From: Symbiodinium natans
Lineage: Eukaryota; Sar; Dinophyceae; Suessiales; Symbiodiniaceae
NCBI GenBank assembly: GCA_905221605.1
Contig: CAJNDS010002630.1
Location: 1-64,000, forward strand
Length of the DNA stretch: 64,000 nucleotides
Reading direction: 5' to 3'
Shown in pieces: positions 57,591 through 64,000 of this stretch; the stretch's first letter is position 1; each line of letters starts with the position of its first letter. Position numbers and translations under genes: made by a program. The notes beneath the pieces are model-generated. The model saw only the letters and a list, made by a program, of their open reading frames with translations. It had not been told where the DNA came from and made no database searches.

Positions 57591-58060
57591 GCCCCAGAGA
57601 TTGCTAAGCGAGAGATTGCATCTGACAGTTGTATGCTTGCATTGTGGTGTGGCCAAGACCATTGATTGAACAGTCATGTGTTTGGTAGTTTGCAGTTTGA
57701 TATTATACAGAAAGTGACCTTTGTGATGAAGCTTTTTCAAAAAAAACAGTGTACTGTGGCAGAAATTGTGTGCGAAGTACAGATTGCACATGTCAGTTCT
57801 GTCAAAGAATTGCAGAGCATGGGCAGAGAGAATTTTGTTGTGACTGCTGTGTGGAGAGTGATTGCGAGTTTTGGTCGGAACGTTTGATTCGTTTGAGTTT
57901 TGGTCGGATTTTGGTGATTGCAAGTCGCCAAGACGACACGCATTGATGCTGAGTGAAGCTAAGGTTGTGTCTGAGATTTGTGAAGCCTGATTGACTGAGG
58001 TACAACGAATGGAGGATTGGACAAGAAGGAGAAGTAGATTGAAAGAAAAGAATGGGCAAA

Positions 58061-58165
58061 GGAAGTGGAGGTTTCAGTCCCCACAGAGAGCAGGAATTGC
58101 AAGGAAGTGGAGGTTCCAGTCCCCACTGAAAAGATTGGAGGTTCAAGTCCCCAACGAAAAAAAAA
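58061..58165 (+). repeat. Three small hairpins with a tRNA B-box-like loop
   Basis: GTGGAGGTTTCAGTCCCCAC (58,065-58,084), GTGGAGGTTCCAGTCCCCAC (58,107-58,126) and TTGGAGGTTCAAGTCCCCAA (58,135-58,154). The outer stem changes from GTGG/CCAC to TTGG/CCAA, so pairing is kept. The centre resembles the tRNA T-arm (GGTTCAAGTCC), but no tRNA can be folded around it. A weaker relative lies near 58,314. Confidence 0.75.
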
Positions 58166-61100
58166 AGACAAAGAAAAGGATTAGGAAAGGGGAAAGGATT
58201 TGAAAGAAAGAAAGGCGAAAGAAAGCTGACATCAAAGAATGATGGCCAAGAGGAGCCTTTGGGTTTTCAAGCTTGTGTCCCTGCCTAGAAAGAAAGAGGA
58301 AAAGAAGAAATGATTGAGGGTTCCAGTTCCCAGAAAACTGTGTACTCAGGAAAGAAGGTAGAACAGATGAACCAGACATGATTGATGTGGATCAAAGCAC
58401 AGAAGCGTTGCGTGTATCTGCGTGACTAAGAAGCACCAAGGTGTTGTTGAAGAAGGATTGGTCGATTGCTTGGTTGAAGTTGAGAGAGTTGATTGAAGAA
58501 CCGTTGAGGGTATGTGAAGGAGTTGTGTTGGATATTAAAAGGTGCTGAAAAGGAGATGTCCAGAGAAGTGCACTTGACAAAGGAGTGATCTGAAGCTGAT
58601 TCGCCAAGAGAGGCCGGACAGATTGGATGGACAAGGTTGACCATTGAATTCAGCCCAGCTGTAGCTTGCATTCCCGAACACGTCGGGCCGTCCACCACGA
58701 CCTAGTAGGTGTATTGCTAAAACAGCAACTCTCGAGATTGGTTGGAACTGTGTGCAGTTCCTTCGGCCGAATATTGAGACTCTGTCTCATACCGTTTACT
58801 GTGAGTGCGCACCTTTACTCAAAAGCCTTAAACATTGTTTAGCACTTGGGAGTGCTTGCGTGAGAATTTGAAAGGCATTGTGGGTGTCCATTGTCGTGTT
58901 GCTTGTGCTTCGTATTTGAGAGATGTGGCCTGTGAAGACTGGAATTGTTGGTCGAATGGTTTACTGCGTACTTTGAAACATTGATCCCAAGCCGTTGTGC
59001 ATAGTTGAGCCTCTATAGCTGCGCTAGCTCCGAGGGCGGATTGGCTGCGACCTTGTAAGCGCCAGTGAAGCTCGGATTGGGCCAGTTGTTTGAAAGTTGT
59101 CGTTTCTTGGTGAGTCGAACTGTCATTGGCATGAAGCATTGGACCGTGCTGTTGCCCTTGCTTGAGCATGTGTGAGCATGATTGTCGTTGTACCTTGATT
59201 GCAGCAAGGAGTGCGTTGAGGCACGAGCTGCGTGCTTGGTTTGTGCTCGGTTGATTGATGCTATTCATTTTTTTTCCAGAGCGCGTTGGATTGACGATGG
59301 ATTGTCTCAGACATGGTCGGCGCAGATCAGAGCATTGGAAACGTTTTGATTGTCCTGCTTGAAGCGTGATTGATGGATCAGCGTTGGCTTGTTTGCTTGG
59401 ATTGCTTACTTGTGACAGTTATTGGTCGTTTCCTTGAATTTGAGAGAAGTGCATGCTTTTATGAGTTTCGTGTTCCGTTCACTCGGGACAGCGTTGAAAG
59501 GCGCGCGTGGGCGCTGCCTTGAAATTGGTCAAAGGAATATCTCCTTCTGCAGGGCTGCCAGTGCACAGCAGCTGTGCTTGAAGGAGTGAGCTGATTGATT
59601 CCTTGCCTTGCTTCGCCGTTGTGGTTGTTGGCTTTGTTGCTTGTCGTGCTCGATTGCAGTCAGGTCGGTTTCGCCGCTTGAAGATGGCCTTATTGCTAGT
59701 CCCAAGTTGGCAGTTGGATGGGTTTGGTCCTTTCCGTGGATCCTAAACCCCAAAACACGCCGAAAACCAAAAATCGGTCGATTGAAAAATCGTTTTGTCG
59801 TACAGAAGCCCTTGGCGGGTGTGCTCAAATACTAGGGTTTTGTGTACTTGGTTGTGGTTGATTTTCTCAGATGTGCTGATTGCACAGCAAGGGACGGAAG
59901 CGTGACATTGTCTCTTCAAGGGACGGAGTCGTTGGTTAACCATTGTGAGTTTCAGCTGTGGATTGTTGGAAGAGTGCGTGCTTGCTGGCTTGCTTGCTTG
60001 CTTGGATTGACCAGTTGGAGCCGTGAGTTGAGACAGTTTATTGCTTGGTGCCTGCGCTGCAACACATTGAAGGTCAGGTGGTGAGCGTATGCTTGCCTGT
60101 GAGTTTGATTTTGTTACAAGCGTCTGCTTGTTATTGGAGGTTCAGGTCAGGTCAAGGTGGCTCAGATTGAGTCGCTGTTGATTCTTGGCTCATGGTGATG
60201 ACAAGTGTTGTGCTTTTTGGTTGCCTGGTTTTGGTTGCTTTGTGCTGCGTTGTCGTTGCTACATTGGTTGGAAAACAGTTGTGCCTACAACTCCTACGAT
60301 TCAGGTAATCGTGCTGTAAGTACAAACCTTTATTTTCCGGAGAAAAATTTTCGAATTCTACGAATGAGAAAGTTTTTCGGCTCAGACGAAGAGAGGCCAC
60401 AGCCCTCTCAGCCACAACCCTCGTGGAGAGGGTCCGGGAAAATTTTTCTGCCTTCAGCCAAGTGTGCTGGGGGATTAGCATCCTGCGGCCTGGTGGGGGG
60501 AGCGGGAGCCTCACAGAAGGTCGATGGCGCTTGGAGCTTACACTTTACGCTTGGTTTTGAAAGCCGATTGCCATGCTGCTCTTGAGTTTGCTTGGGGCAT
60601 GTGTGCGTTTTTGCAGTTTTCTTGCGGCATGTGTGCGTTTTTGCAGTCTGAGCCAGGACGCAATTTAAGGATTCTTTTCTCCAGGTCTATCTTGGAGACT
60701 TTGTGAGTGCGTTGGTTGCTGTGCATTGCTGTCGCTTGAAGTTTGCTGGAGTGCAGGTAGATTCCTGGAGACGAGCTAGTGTCTTAGGTTTCAGAACTTG
60801 CTGCAGCTGGTAGCTGTTCTCGTCGACTGCGAGAGTTGTACATGTCAGGTCAAGATATTGTATCTTGCAGGGAACCAAGTTTAGAAGCTTTGGCCTGGGT
60901 GTAGAAGCAACCTTGTCTATACGTTTCTCCTGCAGCAGAATCAGGAATCAGCTTGCGCAGTTCACGCCCCGTCCAGGCATCTTGATGTGGGGACCCGGAG
61001 TGCCCTCCTCGTTAGCCGACGGCCAAGCAAAAGGTTCAGCAGCGTGTCCGTCCTGCCCTGACATCAGGTCCTAGACGCTAAGGCACGGAAGGTATGAGCA

Positions 61101-61288
61101 ATCAGTGCTTGCATTTGCACTGTCTCTGGAGTCTGCTGCGTGGTTTGTGTTTTTGAAGCATGTTGGTTTATGTTGGACCTTTGCAGAAAGAACCACATTG
61201 TCAAGTGAACACTGCTGCACTTCAGGTGGTGTCCTTCGAAGTGAAAAGTCTCCGGGGAGAATTATAATGCATGAGCAGTTCCAAGAAT

Positions 61289-61543
61289 GCTGCAAGGGCA
61301 GCTCAAGAGAGATCAAGCTGCTAAGGCAGTCGTGGTCAAAGATCGGCTGAAGGGTCAGCTCGTTGAGATCTGTTGCAAGGGCAACTCAAATAGTTTTGCT
61401 GCAAGGGCAGCTGAAGATGGCAAGGGCCAATATTCAATGCACACAATGAGTGTGCTTCATACATCGCTGCAAGGGCAGCCCATTCTTTCAGGCCGTGACG
61501 ACAGCCAAATCCGGCAAGGGCCGGCAAGAGGTGCAAGGGCACC
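61289..61543 (+). repeat. Family of eight mini-hairpins with covarying stems
   Basis: Form: 4-5 bp stem closed by GC, loop AAGG, GC, complementary arm. Copies: GCTGC-AAGG-GCAGC at 61,289, 61,398 and 61,466; GTTGC-AAGG-GCAAC at 61,372; TGGC-AAGG-GCCA at 61,418; CCGGC-AAGG-GCCGG at 61,511; GGTGC-AAGG-GCACC at 61,530; and a looser GCTGA-AGGG-TCAGC at 61,346. The loop is constant, the outer bases change, and both arms always change together. They occupy 255 bases ending 240 bases before ORF1. Confidence 0.92.
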
Positions 61544-61783
61544 GATCAGTCGTCTAGTAGAGACGAGAGGTTCTCTCGAGAGCTCGTAAACAGAAAGATT
61601 GCAAGCTGCTATCATCTCAGCACTTAATTGCACATTTCAAGGGAAAGACGTGCTGACATTTGAGTATACTCTCCCAAACCTGAATTTCTCTCGGCTCAAA
61701 AAAAAAAAGAGAGACAAAAAGGGTAGCAAAGGCTCTGAGAGGAAACAAAAGCCAGGGGGCAAAGAAAAGAGGCGTAAGCCCAG

Positions 61784-63253
61784 ATGTTTCCGTGGCCCTT
61801 CTTTCCGGGCGGTGAGTCACAAGGCTCTGCCTCCAGGGGCCGCAGGAGGAACAGAAGCAGCAGCGACAGCCGTCGCTCAAGACGCAGAGACAGGCGCCGA
61901 AGGGCGTCTAGGTCGCGCAGCCCAAGGGGGCGTCGAGAAAGGTCTCCAGAGACCCAGCCGAGGACCCCAATTGTTGGGAGCCCTAGCATGCCAGCTCCGC
62001 AGCCAGGATTTCACTGGTGCCAGGTGCCGACTGCGGTCTTCGGCGTGGCGTCTGGCCCACAGACCCAGGCATCCCTTCCTGAGGCAGCTTCTTCTTGGAA
62101 GGACTCCTCCCGGTGGCAAGAACAGTCCACCCCATGGAAGAGCCAGCAGTCTTCATGGGGCAAAGGTTGGGGGCATTCCAAGAACTACGGCTCCAGCAGC
62201 TCGTGGCAGGGCTCTGGAGGGAATCGGCGTGAGAAGTGGGACAAGCCCAAAGGCTGGAACAAGTGGCCCAAGCCTGAGCAAAAGCCGGCTAAGGAGCAGT
62301 ATGGGCGAGGGGCTGCCCCCAAGGAGGAGGAGCCGGAGACTCTCCTCGACCCAGTTATGGCTGGGATTTTTGGCGCCCGGCAGCAGGGGCCGCCTGAGAG
62401 GCCCGACTCTGCATTCAACGTTGCGGAGGCGACGGAGGAGGAAGTTCAAGCGGCGGCCAATCGCAAGGCTGAGCGCGAAGAAGAAGGGTTCCACAGTCAG
62501 CTCTGGCAAGGGGCGATCGCTAAGGCCCTCGCAGACCCCTCGCGACCCAAGTGCGCCCGAGAACTGATGCGTGAGGGCATCTTGCGCAGCTGGTGGAACA
62601 TGTCCTGGAAGGACGCCCGAGGCCTGATTGACGGGACCTTGGTGGACGAGTATCGCGATCGGTTGATGCTGTACATGGCAAAGTACAAGAATCCCACCGA
62701 GGTGCCGCAGCCGATTGTCGAGCGCTGTGCATGCTTGTTCGCGTGGTTCAAGCAGAACTCCAGGCCGCTGGACATTGAAGGGGACTTCGATGCGATCATG
62801 TTCGCAGTGCCAGGGCAGAAAGTGCTGTGCTTTCGCACAAAGCTGACAGGGCCATCCTTCCTGGAGCCCGCAAACCACCGCTACACGATGACAATGTCCC
62901 ACGGCTTGCCGTGGACAGCAGCCGTGGGTGTGGGCGAGTATGGGGAGATAACCCCGGGAGACTTCACGGACGGCGACTTCCCGTCCTACGGATTCAGCGG
63001 CCGAGGGGTCTGCAATGACTCCGGCTTTGAAGGTATCAAAGCCTCAATCTCCAAGGTGGCTGCAAGAGCCAAAGGAAGGGACGTCATCTTCTCGATGGAA
63101 GGGCTCCTGCAGGAGAATACGCAGGTGGAGGGGGGCATGCCGGCACTGAATGCTGCTTGCCGAGATGCAGGCAGCGCGCGGTCAGGGGACCACCTGCTTT
63201 TGAGTCCCACCTGTGCAGTTTTGAGGGCCGTATCCGTAGCCTGGCCAATCTGA
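61784..63253 (+). CDS. Retroelement ORF1-like protein, SR-rich N-terminus, 489 codons
   Basis: Complete ORF. The start is fixed by an in-frame TAA nine bases upstream. Residues 16-60 are an Arg/Ser-rich stretch (RRSRRRDRRRRASRSRSPRG) like nucleic-acid-binding tails. Residues 100-190 are low-complexity, rich in Ser, Trp, Lys and Gly. From about 230 a folded region begins (RELMREGILRSWWNMSWKDA; VERCACLFAWFKQN; FDAIMFAVPGQKVLCFRTKL). I do not recognise a named domain. A nucleic-acid-binding, gag-like role is inferred from composition and from the ORF that follows 185 bases downstream on the same strand. It could also be a host protein of unknown function. A second long frame (61,599-62,567) overlaps and is treated as a shadow. 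Confidence 0.65.
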   Translation: MFPWPFFPGGESQGSASRGRRRNRSSSDSRRSRRRDRRRRASRSRSPRGRRERSPETQPRTPIVGSPSMPAPQPGFHWCQVPTAVFGVASGPQTQASLPEAASSWKDSSRWQEQSTPWKSQQSSWGKGWGHSKNYGSSSSWQGSGGNRREKWDKPKGWNKWPKPEQKPAKEQYGRGAAPKEEEPETLLDPVMAGIFGARQQGPPERPDSAFNVAEATEEEVQAAANRKAEREEEGFHSQLWQGAIAKALADPSRPKCARELMREGILRSWWNMSWKDARGLIDGTLVDEYRDRLMLYMAKYKNPTEVPQPIVERCACLFAWFKQNSRPLDIEGDFDAIMFAVPGQKVLCFRTKLTGPSFLEPANHRYTMTMSHGLPWTAAVGVGEYGEITPGDFTDGDFPSYGFSGRGVCNDSGFEGIKASISKVAARAKGRDVIFSMEGLLQENTQVEGGMPALNAACRDAGSARSGDHLLLSPTCAVLRAVSVAWPI

Positions 63254-63407
63254 GCCAAGAGCCGAAACACTGAGCCTCGATATAAGCTCGTCGGGAGCCA
63301 TAAAAGAGTGTCCCGTTCAGACAGGGCGAGTGAACTTTCGCTGTGTCATCATGTTTGCAACAGGAATTTTGTCTCCCTCACGTGTTTCTTTTCATGCAAT
63401 TATCGAG

Positions 63408-63431
63408 AGTTTTGGGTCAGTTTTGGTTCAA
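63408..63431 (+). other. Two tandem spliced-leader-like motifs before ORF2
   Basis: TTTTGGGTCAG is followed directly by TTTTGGTTCAAG, ending seven bases before the ATG of the next ORF. The second differs from the dinoflagellate spliced-leader end (TTTTGGCTCAAG) at one base, the first at two positions. This could be a degraded double leader carried in by retroposition. Confidence 0.45.
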
Positions 63432-63438
63432 GCCCCAG

Positions 63439-64000
63439 ATGGCTGGTCACCTAAGAGCATCGGAGGTGCCTTCTGACAGCGAGTCGGAAGGCCAAGAAGT
63501 TAACCAGCATCGTGTTGCTCAGGTCCTGATTTCCGCAGGACCACCGAATGTGCAACTCCCCTGGGAACAAGGAGTTTTCAGGGACATCTTCGCACCTAGA
63601 CCAGTGGTGTCACTGGACTGGCCAGAGCCCAAGGTTCTTGTCAATGTGGATGAAGCCGAACTATCGTCTACACCAGGTCCCAGCGTTTTGCAAGACAAAG
63701 ACAAGACGCCAATCGCAGGTGTCTTCAGCTCCTCACCGGGAGCCAATGTTTTCAGCAAAGTGATCAAGTGCAAAAAGAAAGATGAGCCTTTTGAGGAGGC
63801 TGTTGCAGGCATGTGGTTGAAGAACATGCAGATGTGGAAACAGCTGTTCGAGGCCTCCCCGTCCACCACTTTTGCCAAAACATTACAGGAATTGGACGAA
63901 GAGGAGAAGATGTTGTCCCTTCGTGACATGTTTGGATCGAAATCACCACACACAATCCAGAAGCGTGCATCAACCTTGTTGAGATTGTTTCGTTGGCTTC
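63439..64000 (+). CDS. Retroelement ORF2-like protein, partial (runs off right end)
   Basis: Open from ATG 63,439 through the window end (187 codons, no stop). It begins MAGHLRASEVPSDSESEGQE, has an acidic and Pro-rich front part, then a helical region (WLKNMQMWKQLFEASPSTTF; LQELDEEEKMLSLRDMFG) and ends at KSPHTIQKRASTLLRLFRWL. From memory of dinoflagellate protein sets, this last motif resembles the region just before tyrosine-recombinase-like domains of abundant dinoflagellate elements (DIRS-like type), where a KS-HT--KRA-SL--(Y/F)FRWL pattern recurs. The catalytic part would lie beyond the window, so the type of element is an inference. Confidence 0.6.
   Translation, partial: MAGHLRASEVPSDSESEGQEVNQHRVAQVLISAGPPNVQLPWEQGVFRDIFAPRPVVSLDWPEPKVLVNVDEAELSSTPGPSVLQDKDKTPIAGVFSSSPGANVFSKVIKCKKKDEPFEEAVAGMWLKNMQMWKQLFEASPSTTFAKTLQELDEEEKMLSLRDMFGSKSPHTIQKRASTLLRLFRWL

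Larger units (their letters stand above)
56836..61288. other. TG-rich stretch without ORFs, upstream of the retroelement ORFs
   Basis: About 4.4 kb with almost no ORF above 100 codons. From 57.5 kb the plus strand is rich in TTG, TTGATT and GTTGG words. The skew continues to the ORF1 region, so this may be the 5' untranslated part of one transcription unit. No promoter seen. Confidence 0.4.

Noticed and set aside
58061-58165. tRNA genes
   Set aside because: Only a T-arm-like motif is present; no acceptor, D or anticodon arms can be folded.
61599-62567. 322-codon plus ORF overlapping ORF1
   Set aside because: Basic low-complexity frame shadowing ORF1, which has the better protein-like C-terminal half.

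Overview
This window looks like dinoflagellate nuclear DNA. Three independent signs support this. First, TTTAGGG/CCCTAAA telomere-type repeats are scattered through the interior. Second, conserved protein families are broken into short exons on the minus strand; joining these exons in frame needs introns that almost always begin with GC (a few with GT or GA) and end with AG followed by G. Third, sequences resembling the end of the dinoflagellate spliced leader lie beside a retroelement-like ORF. No rRNA or tRNA gene and no CRISPR array was recognised. Most long ORFs here are artefacts of tandem repeats; the real genes had to be read as exon chains.

Layout. 0-4.2 kb: no gene seen, many degenerate telomere-type repeats. 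4.25-8.2 kb (minus): TKL-like protein kinase in at least 11 exons, with telomere-like arrays inside its introns. 8.2-15.1 kb: repeats, microsatellites and weak ORFs. 15.1-30.9 kb (minus): exons of an EF-hand Na+/Ca2+ exchanger (CaCA family, NCL-like) in the expected order: alpha-1 half (30.9-28.2 kb), EF-hands (26.9-25.8 kb), acidic linker and alpha-2 half (18.4-15.1 kb). Inside this span, on the same strand, lie an intact intronless PLP aminotransferase (20,653-22,050) and a ubiquitin-like pseudogene (17,250-17,519). 31-34 kb: only exon-like fragments. 34.1-38.8 kb: a satellite block in which TTTAGGG arrays alternate with a 62-bp repeat, an 80-bp higher-order repeat carrying CCCTAAA, and a tandem array of 51-bp imperfect palindromes. 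38.8-45.7 kb: unassigned exon-like segments. 45.7-48.1 kb (minus): SAM-dependent methyltransferase in about eight exons. 48-53.6 kb: mostly unassigned. 53.6-54.4 kb: fourteen copies of a 57-bp repeat open on both strands. 55.8-56.8 kb: CTA/TAG microsatellites. 57-64 kb (plus): a TG-rich stretch without ORFs, two families of small hairpins with covarying stems, then an SR-rich ORF of 489 codons and a second ORF that runs off the right end, together resembling a dinoflagellate retroelement.

The genes do not form an operon or a shared pathway. The recurring theme is architecture: short exons, GC-AG introns, intronless retrocopies nested in introns, and homogenised telomere-like repeats. Function calls come from motifs read by eye; no database search was possible.
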